A stretch of DNA of 64,000 nucleotides from Shewanella hanedai (GCF_007197645.1 NZ_VKGK01000024.1:1-64000), one strand, 5' to 3'; positions 52,683 through 62,578 are shown, numbered from the stretch's first letter. Notes: generated by a model not told the origin, from the letters alone. A program made the numbers and translations.

Positions 52683-53039
52683 ATGTCAAAACTGACCAAA
52701 GAAGAAGTGATCAGCACGTTGGAGTCTGCCCTTGCGACTAAACAAGGAAGTGCTGTAACGATCGAGCAAAAAGGTAGCTGGTACAAAATCGATGGTGGTA
52801 AGTCACTCCGCTTTAGTGAGCTAGAAAGTATGCTTACCGAACTATCTGGCGAAACTCCTGCCGTAAAAACGACAGCAGAAAAGAAAATTGCACCAGTTGC
52901 AAAAACGGCGAAAGCAAAGGCAGCGACTAAACCTGCGGCAAAAAAAGCAGCACCTGCTAATGCCCATGGCGGAAAAACGCCAAAAGAGCTATGGCGTGAA
53001 AAACTGGCTGGCAAAGGCCAACTACCTCGCGGCTTCTAA
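52683..53039 (+). CDS. Small protein with Lys/Ala-rich histone-like linker, 118 aa
   Basis: Residues 1-55 form a compact domain (KEEVISTLESAL, WYKIDGGKSLRFSELESML). Residues 60-95 are a low-complexity Lys/Ala/Pro stretch (KTAKAKAATKPAAKKAAPA) resembling histone H1-like tails. The C-terminus GGKTPKELWREKLAGKGQLPRGF looks conserved-like and basic. I recognise it as the kind of short hypothetical protein found in Shewanella, with no known role. The basic tail could bind nucleic acid. It follows AAGAAATAGG and has its own terminator. Confidence 0.75.
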   Translation: MSKLTKEEVISTLESALATKQGSAVTIEQKGSWYKIDGGKSLRFSELESMLTELSGETPAVKTTAEKKIAPVAKTAKAKAATKPAAKKAAPANAHGGKTPKELWREKLAGKGQLPRGF

Positions 53040-53063
53040 CTTTTTTAAAAATAGAGAAGCAAT

Positions 53064-53089
53064 AAAAAGGAGCCTTCTGGCTCCTTTTT
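53064..53089 (+). terminator. Terminator after the Lys/Ala-rich gene
   Basis: AAAAAGGAGCC-TTCT-GGCTCCTTTTT. Confidence 0.92.
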
Positions 53090-53124
53090 AACACCTATTA
53101 TTTTTTAAGCGAATAATCTCAACG

Positions 53125-53601
53125 CTACATCGCGATATCAACTCTCACGCTGCCAGCTAGGTATACCACTCTGACATCGTCGCCTGCATTAAAGATCATA
53201 CCAGGGTCAAGGTCCTGAAGAATCATCACCTGCTCACCATCTTCTTGTTTGATCATTAACTCGACTAATTTCAATTCTTGGTAGTAATCGTTGTTTCCAT
53301 AGTTATTTCCGATCCCAGCTCCAAGCAAAGCACCAAGAACGGTCGCGACATCTTGACCGCTACCACCACCAAACTGGTGACCAACCACGCCCCCCACTAA
53401 CGCACCGCCAAAGGTTTTCCAACCTTGGTTCCGATCTTCGACTAACTGCTTTTGCGTGATATTTCTCACTGAAATAATGTTGCCATATTGAACTTGCTCA
53501 ACGGCTACTGCTTGATTTCGTTTATATCCGGCTTCCACGGTGTTAAATACACTAATAAATAGACAAACGAAGACTAAGGTCGTGATCCATGGTTTCAACA
53601 T
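53125..53601 (-). CDS. Glycine-zipper outer-membrane-type protein, 158 aa
   Basis: Signal peptide (about 1-25) without a lipobox Cys. The centre holds a glycine zipper, GGALVGGVVGHQFGGG then LGALLGAGIGNNYG, the 2TM surface-antigen/SlyB-like pattern. The C-terminal half (LVELMIKQEDGEQVMILQ, VRVVYLAGSVRVDI) is a beta-type domain found in YcfJ-like proteins. Likely an envelope protein of unknown role. Divergent from aat. Confidence 0.82.
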   Translation of the reverse strand: MLKPWITTLVFVCLFISVFNTVEAGYKRNQAVAVEQVQYGNIISVRNITQKQLVEDRNQGWKTFGGALVGGVVGHQFGGGSGQDVATVLGALLGAGIGNNYGNNDYYQELKLVELMIKQEDGEQVMILQDLDPGMIFNAGDDVRVVYLAGSVRVDIAM

Positions 53602-53656
53602 AATCGTTTTTCCGCTAACTTATAATAAAGCCTAATTAAGATAATCTTACTCAATT

Positions 53657-54367
53657 GTGAACTCACTGTCTTATTTAAATCAAGAACTCGAGCAGTTCCC
53701 CTCTCCGGAATTTGCTCTCACCGATCCTAATGGTCTGTTGGCTGTGGGTGGTGACTTGCAACCCGCACGCTTGCTCAATGCCTATTACGAAGGGATTTTC
53801 CCCTGGTTTAACGCTGATGACCCTATTCTTTGGTGGTCTCCAGATCCACGAGCAGTGTTTGTACCCGGTACAATGAAAATCAGTCGTTCGTTGCTTAAAT
53901 ATCTTAGGAAAAAAACCTGGCGTTACAGTATTAATCAAGCTTTCACTGAAGTCGTTCAAGGCTGTGCCGCACCTAGATCGTCACAAGACGGAACTTGGAT
54001 AACGCCAGAGATCCAAAATGCATACATTAAGCTTCATGAATTGGGCCAAGCCCACTCTGTCGAAGTCTGGCAAGATGATGAACTGATTGGAGGCTTATAT
54101 GGATTAGCAATAGGCCAAGTATTTTGTGGTGAGTCCATGTTCCACACTCAGACTAATGCCTCTAAAGCTGCCATGTTATTCTTGCATCAGCATCTATTAA
54201 AACAAGGGTTTAAACTTATTGATGCTCAAGTAATGAACCCACATTTAGCATCATTAGGTGCAACAGCATTAAAGAGAAAAGACTTTCTCAATTTACTCAA
54301 ACGTTTTAGAGATCTCAGTGTCGCGCCTAACACTTGGGTCGAATCAGAGGTATCACTTGAGCTTTAA
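53657..54367 (+). CDS. aat: Leucyl/phenylalanyl-tRNA--protein transferase
   Basis: Attaches Leu or Phe from tRNA to N-terminal Lys/Arg of proteins, creating an N-degron for ClpS-ClpAP. FPSPEFALTDPNGLLAVGGDL, GIFPWFNADDPILWWSPDPRAV and IGGLYGLAIGQVFCGESMFH are textbook (read in parts). Starts GTG at 53657. The clpS and clpA genes lie just downstream, so the whole pathway is here. Confidence 0.96.
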   Translation: MNSLSYLNQELEQFPSPEFALTDPNGLLAVGGDLQPARLLNAYYEGIFPWFNADDPILWWSPDPRAVFVPGTMKISRSLLKYLRKKTWRYSINQAFTEVVQGCAAPRSSQDGTWITPEIQNAYIKLHELGQAHSVEVWQDDELIGGLYGLAIGQVFCGESMFHTQTNASKAAMLFLHQHLLKQGFKLIDAQVMNPHLASLGATALKRKDFLNLLKRFRDLSVAPNTWVESEVSLEL

Positions 54368-55067
54368 ATCGCATCCTATCTCCGTTGGAGTGACACAGAC
54401 TTTTCCTTGCAGTTATCTCGACAATCAACTTGAACAATTATTAGTCCTTCAGGAAGATCCTATCGGTCTAGAACTATTCGAGCGATTACTGGCTTTAGGG
54501 TTCAGACGTAGCGGTGGCACAATCTACAAGCCTCAATGTCCCAACTGCAATGCCTGTTTACCCATTCGAATACCGACCAAGCAATTTACCCCTTCAAGAC
54601 GCCAGAAACGCACCCTAAAGAACAACAAAGACATTATTTGGAAAGTGGTCGACGAACAACAGGAATATCATTACAACCTGTATGAGCGTTATATAAACGA
54701 ACGACACCAAGATGGCCCCATGTATCCTGCATCCAAAGAGCAATATCAGCACTTTATCAATTCAAGCTGGCTCAAGCCTCAATATATTGAACTTTGGGAT
54801 GGTGATGCCTTAATTGGCGTCGCGGTGACGGATGTGATGCCAAATAGCTTATCTGCAATCTACAGTTTTTTCTGTCCTAATGAGCATAAACGATCATTAG
54901 GATCACTGCTTATTCTTCTCCAATGCCGCTTAGCAAAGATGATGGATAAAGATTTTGTCTACCTCGGCTATCAAATCGACGAATCAAGAAAAATGAATTA
55001 CAAACGAAGCTACTTACCCTATCAGATATTAACGACCAATGGATGGCAGCAAATATCTGATGAATAA
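54357..55067 (+). CDS. bpt: Aspartate/glutamate leucyltransferase Bpt (Ate family)
   Basis: Transfers Leu to proteins with N-terminal Asp or Glu. The Cys-rich CPNCNACLPIRI and the C-terminal Ate fold (FFCPNEHKRSLGSLLIL, YLGYQIDES) define it. TTG at 54357, with AGAGG six bases upstream, overlaps the end of aat by 11 bp; a GTG at 54318 is possible but overlaps further. Translationally coupled to aat. Confidence 0.93.
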   Translation: MSFKSHPISVGVTQTFPCSYLDNQLEQLLVLQEDPIGLELFERLLALGFRRSGGTIYKPQCPNCNACLPIRIPTKQFTPSRRQKRTLKNNKDIIWKVVDEQQEYHYNLYERYINERHQDGPMYPASKEQYQHFINSSWLKPQYIELWDGDALIGVAVTDVMPNSLSAIYSFFCPNEHKRSLGSLLILLQCRLAKMMDKDFVYLGYQIDESRKMNYKRSYLPYQILTTNGWQQISDE

Positions 55068-55204
55068 CTGCAATTTCAATTTACGCCTAATATTTATCCT
55101 AATATGAAATATCATTCTTGCCTATACATTCTCTTTACAGCAAGGGGATTTTACGTCATGATATGCCCGATTTAAAACTTGAAGGCTAACAGGATAACTG
55201 ATTA

Positions 55205-55423
55205 ATGGCGAAAGAAGACAACATTGAGATGCAAGGCACGATCCTTGAAACCTTGCCGAACACAATGTTTCGTGTAGAGCTAGAGAACGGTCACGTTGTG
55301 ATCGCACACATCTCAGGTAAAATGCGTAAAAACTACATTCGAATTCTGACCGGTGACAAAGTTACGGTTCAGCTGACACCTTATGACTTGAGCAAAGGTC
55401 GCATCGTCTTCCGTTCACGCTAA
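55205..55423 (+). CDS. infA: Translation initiation factor IF-1, 72 aa
   Basis: OB-fold ribosomal A-site factor of exact family length. MAKEDNIEMQGTILETLPN and KVTVQLTPYDLSKGRI are canonical. Its place between bpt and clpA is common in Gammaproteobacteria. Own terminator. Confidence 0.97.
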   Translation: MAKEDNIEMQGTILETLPNTMFRVELENGHVVIAHISGKMRKNYIRILTGDKVTVQLTPYDLSKGRIVFRSR

Positions 55424-55442
55424 GTTAGCTTAAACAGATTTT

Positions 55443-55466
55443 AAAAACCGGCGGTGCCGGTTTTTT
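55443..55466 (+). terminator. Terminator of infA
   Basis: AAAACCGGC-GGT-GCCGGTTTT with T run. Confidence 0.9.
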
Positions 55467-55488
55467 ACTTTCTTGAAAGTATCGAATT

Positions 55489-55516
55489 AAAAAAGGCTGC
55501 AATTGCAGCCTTTTTT
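55489..55516 (-). terminator. Terminator of clpA
   Basis: Perfect 28-nt palindrome, AAAAAAGGCTGCAA and its reverse complement. Convergent with infA. Confidence 0.88.
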
Positions 55517-55533
55517 CATACCTAAAAATTAAT

Positions 55534-57792
55534 CTAAGTATTTACTTTCTCAAGTGATTCAACTGAGATGGTGATCTCATCTTTCTTGATATCCACATTG
55601 GCTACCCCACCCTTCTCAAGCTTTCCAAACAAGATCTCGTCAGCTAATGGTCGTTTAATCAACTCTGTGACCACGCGCGCCATAGGTCTTGCACCCATCG
55701 CTTTGTCGTATCCTTTCTCTGCGAGTAAGGTTCTGGCTTCATCACTGACAAATAAGGTAACCCCTTTTTCATCCAGTTGCGCTTGAAGTTCGACGAGGAA
55801 CTTATCGACAACTTTTGCAATAACGGTCAGATCAAGATGGTTGAACCAGATAATCTCATCCAAGCGGTTTCTGAATTCAGGTGAGAACACCTTATTGATT
55901 TCAGACAATGCATCTTGACTATGATCTTGCTGCTTAAAGCCAATCGACTTTCTCACCGTCTCCTGCACACCCGCATTGGTGGTCATCACTATGGTCACGT
56001 GCCTGAAATCGGCTTTTCGACCATTATTATCAGTCAAAATACCATGATCCATCACCTGCAAAAGCAAGTTATAGACATCAGGATGCGCCTTTTCAATCTC
56101 ATCAAATAGCACAACACAATGTGGATTCTTAATAACTGAATCAGTTAACAAGCCACCTTGGTCATAACCCACATAACCAGGAGGCGCACCGATAAGACGT
56201 GAAACCGTATGACTTTCCATATACTCAGACATGTCAAAACGAACCAAGTTGAGCCCGAGACATTTGGCCAATTGGCTAGTCACCTCAGTCTTACCCACTC
56301 CGGTCGGTCCTGCAAATAAGAAACTGCCTACCGGCTTATGCTCACCACTTAATCCACTTCGAGACAGTCTAATGGCAGAGCTAAGGCTCTCTATCGCTTT
56401 GTCTTGACCGAACACGACCATCTTAAGGTTACGGTCTAGGTTCTTAAGCATATCTTTGTCAGTCGCTGATACCGACTTCTCAGGAATACGCGCCATCTTA
56501 GCGATAATCGCTTCGATCTCGCTCTGTCCTATGGTCTTCTTCCGGCGACTTGCAGGTTGCATCGCCATACGTGCCCCAGCTTCATCAATAACATCTATCG
56601 CTTTATCAGGAAGGTAACGATCATTAATGTGCTTATCAGAAAGACGCGCCGCAATACTCAACGCAGCCACGGTATATCTCACCCCGTGATGCTCTTCGTA
56701 CTTTGACTTAAGTCCTTGAAGGATCTTTGTTGTCTCAGCAACTGAAGGCTCATTAATATCGACTTTCTGGAAACGTCTTGCCAATGCTCGGTCTTTCTCA
56801 AAAATACTTTGATATTCTTGGAAAGTCGTCGACCCCATGCATCTTAGTTTACCACCAGACAACAGCGGTTTTAGCAGATTAGATGCATCCATGACTCCAC
56901 CTGAAGCCGCGCCGGCTCCGATAATCGTGTGGATTTCATCGATGAATAGGATGGCATCTTCATCTCTTTCAAGCTCTTTTAACAAGCTTTTAAAACGTTT
57001 TTCAAAATCCCCACGGTATTTTGTACCCGCCAGTAAAGCCCCTAAGTCTAAGGAATATACAGTGGCTTTACTCATCACTTCTGGGACTTCATTTTTTACA
57101 ATTCGGTACGCTAATCCCTCGGCTATTGCCGTTTTACCGACTCCAGCCTCACCGACTAAAAGAGGATTATTTTTCCTTCTTCGGCAGAGAATTTGGATAG
57201 AGCGTTCAATTTCATCGCTCCGCCCTATCAATGGATCGATATTTCCCTGAATAGCCAATTCATTCAAATTCGCAGCAAATTGAGAAAGTTTGCTTTTTTC
57301 CTCATCATTCTCAGTCTGATCTTCTATTCGATCTTGCTGAGAACCATCCTCAATTTCATCTTTAGATACACCATGAGAGATAAAATTAACCACGTCTAGG
57401 CGCGTCACCTCACCATTACGCAGAAGATAAACAGCTTGTGATTCCTGTTCACTAAAAATAGCCACGAGCACATTAGCGCCAGTCACTTCGTTACGACCAG
57501 ATGACTGGACATGAAATACAGCCCTTTGTAATACTCTCTGGAAACCTAACGTTGGCTGAGTTTCTCTATCATCTTCAGGATCGGCGATAATAGGCGTCGT
57601 TTGCTGAATGAAATTAGATACATCCTCTCTTAATTTATCAAGATTTGCCCCACAGGCCACTAAGGCTTCTTGTGCAGCTGGATTATCTATTAAGGCGAGC
57701 AGCAGGTGTTCCACCGTCATATATTCATGACGGGCATCTCTGGCTTGCTGGAAAGCCAGATTCAAGGTGACTTCAAGATCTTTATTTAACAT
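55534..57792 (-). CDS. clpA: ATP-dependent protease ATPase subunit ClpA
   Basis: Double AAA+ unfoldase of ClpAP. N-domain (LNLAFQQARDARHEYMTVEHLLLAL), first Walker A GEAGVGKTAIAEG, second GPTGVGKTEVTSQ, Walker B FIDEIHTI and LFDEIEKAH, and the ClpP-docking IGF loop in KSIGFKQQ. The ATG at 57792 follows GGGGGTG; an in-frame GTG at 57798 is less likely. It follows clpS by 36 bp on the same strand, so the two are co-transcribed. Confidence 0.97.
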   Translation of the reverse strand: MLNKDLEVTLNLAFQQARDARHEYMTVEHLLLALIDNPAAQEALVACGANLDKLREDVSNFIQQTTPIIADPEDDRETQPTLGFQRVLQRAVFHVQSSGRNEVTGANVLVAIFSEQESQAVYLLRNGEVTRLDVVNFISHGVSKDEIEDGSQQDRIEDQTENDEEKSKLSQFAANLNELAIQGNIDPLIGRSDEIERSIQILCRRRKNNPLLVGEAGVGKTAIAEGLAYRIVKNEVPEVMSKATVYSLDLGALLAGTKYRGDFEKRFKSLLKELERDEDAILFIDEIHTIIGAGAASGGVMDASNLLKPLLSGGKLRCMGSTTFQEYQSIFEKDRALARRFQKVDINEPSVAETTKILQGLKSKYEEHHGVRYTVAALSIAARLSDKHINDRYLPDKAIDVIDEAGARMAMQPASRRKKTIGQSEIEAIIAKMARIPEKSVSATDKDMLKNLDRNLKMVVFGQDKAIESLSSAIRLSRSGLSGEHKPVGSFLFAGPTGVGKTEVTSQLAKCLGLNLVRFDMSEYMESHTVSRLIGAPPGYVGYDQGGLLTDSVIKNPHCVVLFDEIEKAHPDVYNLLLQVMDHGILTDNNGRKADFRHVTIVMTTNAGVQETVRKSIGFKQQDHSQDALSEINKVFSPEFRNRLDEIIWFNHLDLTVIAKVVDKFLVELQAQLDEKGVTLFVSDEARTLLAEKGYDKAMGARPMARVVTELIKRPLADEILFGKLEKGGVANVDIKKDEITISVESLEKVNT

Positions 57793-57828
57793 AAGCACCC
57801 CCTAAATTTACAACTAAAATAACCCAAT

Positions 57829-58137
57829 TCAGGCTTTCTCTAATGAACACAGTAACGGATGTTGCTTTTGTCTTGCAAATTGATTTACTTGTGCAACTTT
57901 AGTTTCTGCGATTCCAAAGGGAAAAATCCCACAAATTCCTTTTCCTTGATGATGGATTGCAAGCATGATATCTGTCGCTTGCTCTTCATTTTTCTTGAAA
58001 AAGACCTGTAATACCTCAATCACAAAATCCATTGGGGTATAGTCATCATTATTCAAAATCACCTTGTACATCGAAGGGGACATTAATTCTGATTCTACAC
58101 GTTCTTCAACGTGGTCAATATTTCCTGCTTTACCCAT
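57829..58137 (-). CDS. clpS: ClpS adaptor for N-degron substrates
   Basis: Binds N-terminal Leu, Phe, Trp or Tyr and hands substrates to ClpA. YKVILNNDDYTPMDFVIEVLQVFF contains the conserved NDD ligand-binding core, and HHQGKGICG is the second landmark. Normal length of 102. Upstream of clpA. Confidence 0.97.
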   Translation of the reverse strand: MGKAGNIDHVEERVESELMSPSMYKVILNNDDYTPMDFVIEVLQVFFKKNEEQATDIMLAIHHQGKGICGIFPFGIAETKVAQVNQFARQKQHPLLCSLEKA

Positions 58138-58390
58138 GGTTCAATATTAGCCTCTAGTCATCGCTTCTACCAATTAATGAGATTATTCAATAAATAAATT
58201 TCTTCTTCAATCTAATATCTAACTCATTAATTGAAACAGGTTATATACTTAAATGTTGCTCTTTTGTTAAATTATCCTTGACATACAAACTGACTGCTTT
58301 CATTCTGTTCAACAGGCGGTAATTTGTACCCGCTTAATTATTTAGTTTTACTATCTTACTGGCAAGTAGACAACAGAAGGAAGTGGAAGT

Positions 58391-58597
58391 ATGGCAAACG
58401 GAACTGTTAAATGGTTCAACAACGCCAAAGGATTCGGGTTTATCTGCCCTGAAGCTGGTGGTGAAGACGTTTTTGCACACTATTCTACCATTGAAATGGA
58501 AGGCTATCGAACGCTAAAAGCAGGCCAGCCTGTCCAATTCGAAGTAGAAGCAGGGCCAAAAGGGATGCACGCGTCAGCTATTTCGCCAACGAATTAA
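58391..58597 (+). CDS. cspD: Cold-shock-like protein CspD
   Basis: 68-residue OB-fold protein with RNP1 KGFGFI and RNP2 DVFAHY. CspD inhibits DNA replication in stationary phase in E. coli. Divergent from clpS, the conserved arrangement that supports CspD over CspA. AGAAGGAAGTGG precedes the ATG. Confidence 0.94.
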   Translation: MANGTVKWFNNAKGFGFICPEAGGEDVFAHYSTIEMEGYRTLKAGQPVQFEVEAGPKGMHASAISPTN

Positions 58598-58614
58598 TCT
58601 AGGCGATGTAAAAC

Positions 58615-58644
58615 AAAAAAGGCAGGGATTATCCCTGCCTTTTT
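58615..58644 (+). terminator. Terminator of cspD
   Basis: AAAAAAGGCAGGGAT/ATCCCTGCCTTTTT stem. It also lies 70 bp past icd on the other strand and can serve both. Confidence 0.9.
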
Positions 58645-58715
58645 ATTATCTGCAAAAAACCAATGTTAAAAAAAGATTGCGAAGAAAATTTATTTTCTTC
58701 GCAAAGAACATTCAT

Positions 58716-60938
58716 TTAAGCAGTAAATAATGCATTTAAAGTCACACTTGGGCGCATTTCTGCCGCGGCTTTAGTTGCATCCAAACGATAATAACCACCT
58801 AGATCAACAGCCGGTCCCTGTGCAGAGTTAAGCTCATCGACAATTTTCACTTCATTGTTCGTCAATGATTCAGCAAGGGAAGCAAACTGTGCTTTTAGCT
58901 CCAGATCCTGCGTCTGCTTAGCCACTTCCTGAGCCCAATACATTGCAAGGTAGAAATGACTGCCGCGGTTATCAAGTTGGCCTACACGACGTGAAGGTGA
59001 CTTGTTTTGATCGAGAAACTGACCAATAGCTGCATCCAGTGTGTCCGCAAGTATTTGTGCTTTTGCGTTATTGGTTGTTTGGCTCAAATGCTCAAGTGAC
59101 GCTGCAAGTGCTAAGAACTCACCCAACGAATCCCAACGCAAGTGTCCTTCTTTCTCTACTTGCTGAACATGCTTAGGCGCAGAGCCACCAGCACCGGTTT
59201 CAAACAATCCGCCGCCATTCATCAAAGGAACGATAGAGAGCATTTTAGCACTTGTACCAAGCTCTAGAATTGGAAATAGATCCGTTAAGTAGTCACGTAA
59301 TACGTTACCTGTGACTGAAATAGTATCGAGGCCGTCTTTCGTACGCGCTAAGGTGAAACGCGTAGCTTCCACTGGAGACATGATGCGAATATCTAAGCCT
59401 TCAGTATCATGCTCAAGAAGATACACGTTAACCTTTTTGATGATTTCAGCGTCATGGCTGCGACTCTCATCTAACCAGAATACTGCTGGAGTTGAAGATA
59501 ATCGTGCACGTTTAACCGCAAGTTTTACCCAATCGCGAATAGGTGCATCTTTAACCTGACACATTCTCCAGATATCACCTGCTTCAACAGCATGAGAAAT
59601 CAGTACATCGCCTTGGCTGTTAGTCACATTTACAGTGCCTGCTGCTTCAATTTGGAATGTTTTATCATGACTACCGTACTCTTCAGCCTTTTGAGCCATC
59701 AAACCAACGTTAGGCACACTGCCCATTGTGGTTGGATTAAAAGCACCATGCTCTTTACAAAAAGAGATAGTCTCTTGATAAACACCAGCGTAACAACGAT
59801 CAGGGATCATCGCCTTAGTGTCTTTGGGTTGGCCATCAACCCCCCACATCATGCCTGATGTACGAATTGCTGCAGGCATAGAAGCATCAATAATCACATC
59901 ACTTGGAACGTGTAGATTAGTGATCCCCTTATCCGAATCAACCATCGCCAGTTCTGGACGAGTTGCATATATTGCAGCGATATCAGCTTCGATAGCGGCT
60001 TGCTGCTCGGCTGGTAGTTGTGCGATTTTGGCATAAACATCACCAAAACCATTGTTAACATCAACACCTAACTCTGCAAATAATGCAGCGTGCTTAGCAA
60101 AAAGCTCTTTATAATATACTTTAACCGCATGACCAAAAAGGATCGGATCAGAAACCTTCATCATGGTCGCTTTTAAATGCAATGAAAGCAGCACACCTTG
60201 CGTTTTAGCTTCTTCAATCTCACGCTCGTAAAATTCTACAAGTGACTTCTTGCTCAATACCGCAGCATCAATCACTTCACCAGCTAACAAAGGAAGTGAA
60301 GCTTTCAACACTTGCTCAGTACCATCAGCCTTAGTAAGCACGATGTTAACATTATCAGCAGACGCTAACGTCAATGACTTTTCACTGCCGTAAAAATCGC
60401 CTTCATTCATATGTGCGACATGACTTTGAGAATCACGGCTCCATGCACCCATTGAATGTGGGTTCTTCTGAGCATATTTCTTAACTGAACCCGGAGCACG
60501 GCGATCTGAGTTACCTTCACGTAGCACTGGATTTACCGCGCTACCTTTAATCTTGTCGTAGCAAGCCTGAATCGCTTTCTCTTCTGAGTTAGCAGGCTCA
60601 TCTGGGTATGACGGAATATCATATCCCTTGTTCTGTAGCTCTAAAATACAGGCTTTCAACTGTGGAATAGACGCACTGATGTTTGGCAGCTTAATGATGT
60701 TAGCTTCTGGCTTGTTGGCTAATTCACCAAGCTCGGCTAATGCATCACCAATTTTTTGGCTCTCTGAAAGATTTTCTGGAAAATTTGCAATAATTCGACC
60801 CGAAAGGGAAATATCTCGAGTTTCTACATTTACGCCTGCCGCTTGAGTAAACGTTTTAATGATAGGCAGCAAAGATAAAGTCGCTAGTGCTGGTGCTTCA
60901 TCTGTTTCGGTATAGATAATTGTTGAATTGTCGGTCAT
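58716..60938 (-). CDS. icd: Monomeric NADP-dependent isocitrate dehydrogenase, 740 aa
   Basis: Type II (monomeric) IDH of about 740 residues, unlike the 416-residue dimeric E. coli enzyme. IIYTETDEAPALATLSLLPII (start), LREGNSDRRAPGSVKKYA and HMNEGDFYGSE are characteristic. Oxidises isocitrate to 2-oxoglutarate with NADP. Adjacent to the clp/csp genes as usual in Shewanella and Vibrio. Confidence 0.96.
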   Translation of the reverse strand: MTDNSTIIYTETDEAPALATLSLLPIIKTFTQAAGVNVETRDISLSGRIIANFPENLSESQKIGDALAELGELANKPEANIIKLPNISASIPQLKACILELQNKGYDIPSYPDEPANSEEKAIQACYDKIKGSAVNPVLREGNSDRRAPGSVKKYAQKNPHSMGAWSRDSQSHVAHMNEGDFYGSEKSLTLASADNVNIVLTKADGTEQVLKASLPLLAGEVIDAAVLSKKSLVEFYEREIEEAKTQGVLLSLHLKATMMKVSDPILFGHAVKVYYKELFAKHAALFAELGVDVNNGFGDVYAKIAQLPAEQQAAIEADIAAIYATRPELAMVDSDKGITNLHVPSDVIIDASMPAAIRTSGMMWGVDGQPKDTKAMIPDRCYAGVYQETISFCKEHGAFNPTTMGSVPNVGLMAQKAEEYGSHDKTFQIEAAGTVNVTNSQGDVLISHAVEAGDIWRMCQVKDAPIRDWVKLAVKRARLSSTPAVFWLDESRSHDAEIIKKVNVYLLEHDTEGLDIRIMSPVEATRFTLARTKDGLDTISVTGNVLRDYLTDLFPILELGTSAKMLSIVPLMNGGGLFETGAGGSAPKHVQQVEKEGHLRWDSLGEFLALAASLEHLSQTTNNAKAQILADTLDAAIGQFLDQNKSPSRRVGQLDNRGSHFYLAMYWAQEVAKQTQDLELKAQFASLAESLTNNEVKIVDELNSAQGPAVDLGGYYRLDATKAAAEMRPSVTLNALFTA

Positions 60939-61292
60939 TTTTCGTCCTACATTATTGTAAAATAGAGAATTTAAAATATTTTATTTTTATACACTGCTTA
61001 TTTTTACGTTCTGCAGTTGCATCAGTACTTTCTATTAGCACTTTTATAGAAGTCTTGGTTTACACCCTAACTCGATAATATTTTTATACCCAACGTGGAT
61101 ATTGGAGGCTTTCAAGATGAGGAAAAGCGCCATTTTTAGCGGGTTTGCCCACAAAAAGATACAGCACTAAACCTTAACGTCACACCACACTACTTGCAGC
61201 TGAACTTCTCAAAACCTTGTGACAACTTGGTTTAGATCACACTTTTATCGCGCACATCATAAAACATTCTTGGCAATATTCAAATTCCACTA
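60939..61292. other. Intergenic region between icd and rluE
   Basis: About 350 bp, AT-rich close to icd. Must hold two divergent promoters. No operator or RNA structure recognised. Confidence 0.45.
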
Positions 61293-62054
61293 ATGGCGAA
61301 TGCACAGTACACTGTAAACATTAAGTCATACAATGCCAGAAGATTAGTTAGCGTGAGTCACACTATTAAACAAAAACCTCAACCCAAAAAAGCGACAACA
61401 GCCTCTAAAAGAGGAGATCAAAAGAGAAGCGCCTGGTTTAATAAGAACCAAGCCAAACCCTCTCATGCTGTTTCAAGTAAGAGTAAAGAAAAAACGGCTA
61501 ATCCCGTCATTGTTCTTTTTAATAAACCCTTCGATGTATTGTGCCAATTTACAGATGAACAGGGACGTCAAACATTAAAAGACTTTATTCCTATTCCAGA
61601 GGTATATGCCGCGGGAAGGCTAGATAGAGACAGTGAAGGTTTACTGTTACTCACCAATGATGGCAAACTTCAGTCGGCATTGACCGAACCCAAAAAACGA
61701 ACTTTTAAAACCTACTGGGCGCAAGTTGAAGGCGCACCAAGTGAAGCTCAACTGGATGAATTACGTCACGGTGTCGAACTAAAAGACGGCTTAACATTAC
61801 CAGCGACCATTAACATCATGCCTCAGCCAGAAGTCTGGGACCGTGTACCGCCGATACGAGAACGCAAAGCGATCCCAACTACTTGGTTGGAAATTCAAAT
61901 CTGCGAAGGACGCAATCGGCAAGTTAGGCGGATGACAGCACACATAGGTTTTCCAACTCTCAGACTCATTCGCTATAAAATAGGTAAATGGAGTCTAGAT
62001 GATCTCAAACCTGCTGAATATTTGACGATTGATATGAAAAACAAGCCAATATAA
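61293..62054 (+). CDS. rluE: 23S rRNA pseudouridine synthase RluE-like
   Basis: RsuA-family pseudouridine synthase without an S4 domain. The catalytic Asp lies in AAGRLDRDSEGLLLL near residue 113. EGRNRQVRRMTAHIGFPTLRL is the family C-terminal motif (read in parts). The first 65 residues are Lys/Ser-rich and not part of the fold; a GTG at 61353 would shorten them. The nudJ neighbour supports RluE. Confidence 0.9.
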   Translation: MANAQYTVNIKSYNARRLVSVSHTIKQKPQPKKATTASKRGDQKRSAWFNKNQAKPSHAVSSKSKEKTANPVIVLFNKPFDVLCQFTDEQGRQTLKDFIPIPEVYAAGRLDRDSEGLLLLTNDGKLQSALTEPKKRTFKTYWAQVEGAPSEAQLDELRHGVELKDGLTLPATINIMPQPEVWDRVPPIRERKAIPTTWLEIQICEGRNRQVRRMTAHIGFPTLRLIRYKIGKWSLDDLKPAEYLTIDMKNKPI

Positions 62055-62098
62055 CGATTAACCTCAACTCATCAATCGCAGCATTAAAGGAGGGGACA

Positions 62099-62578
62099 AT
62101 GAATCAAAGGTATAAACCAAATGTGACAGTCGCCTGTATTGTTCAGTGCCAAGACAAATACTTGATGGTTGAGGAGCTCATAAATGGAGTGACTCAATAC
62201 AATCAACCGGCTGGGCATCTCGAACAAGGCGAGTCACTCACTCAGGCATGTGAACGTGAAATTTTTGAAGAAACAGGTCTGAAACTTGAAGTGCAAGATT
62301 TAGTAGGTATCTATCAATTTAGTGCAGATGAAAGCTTAGCTTTCTTGAGATTTACTTTCTTTACCCACATTTCAACATTCCTTGAAACTGCGCCTCAAGA
62401 TGCTGATATACAAGCTGCTCACTGGTTCACCTATGATGAAATCCTTGCTCTACAGCCTGCTTTAAGAAGCCCCCTTGTGCTCTCGAGTCTAGATGATGCC
62501 AGAAATAAAACACACTATCCGCTAGAACTACTCAATAGCCAGTATCTCAAGTTAGCCCCTAGCCATAATGCGTGTTAG
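62099..62578 (+). CDS. nudJ: Nudix phosphatase NudJ, 159 aa
   Basis: Nudix hydrolase with an intact box G-x5-E-x7-RE-x2-EE-x-G in GHLEQGESLTQACEREIFEETGL (read in parts). NudJ hydrolyses thiamine pyrophosphate precursors and nucleotide pyrophosphates. AAGGAGGGG precedes the ATG. It sits between rluE and mnmA, the conserved order. Confidence 0.93.
   Translation: MNQRYKPNVTVACIVQCQDKYLMVEELINGVTQYNQPAGHLEQGESLTQACEREIFEETGLKLEVQDLVGIYQFSADESLAFLRFTFFTHISTFLETAPQDADIQAAHWFTYDEILALQPALRSPLVLSSLDDARNKTHYPLELLNSQYLKLAPSHNAC

Noticed and set aside
57193..57399. Forward frames inside clpA
   Set aside because: Antisense shadows of a fully supported gene.
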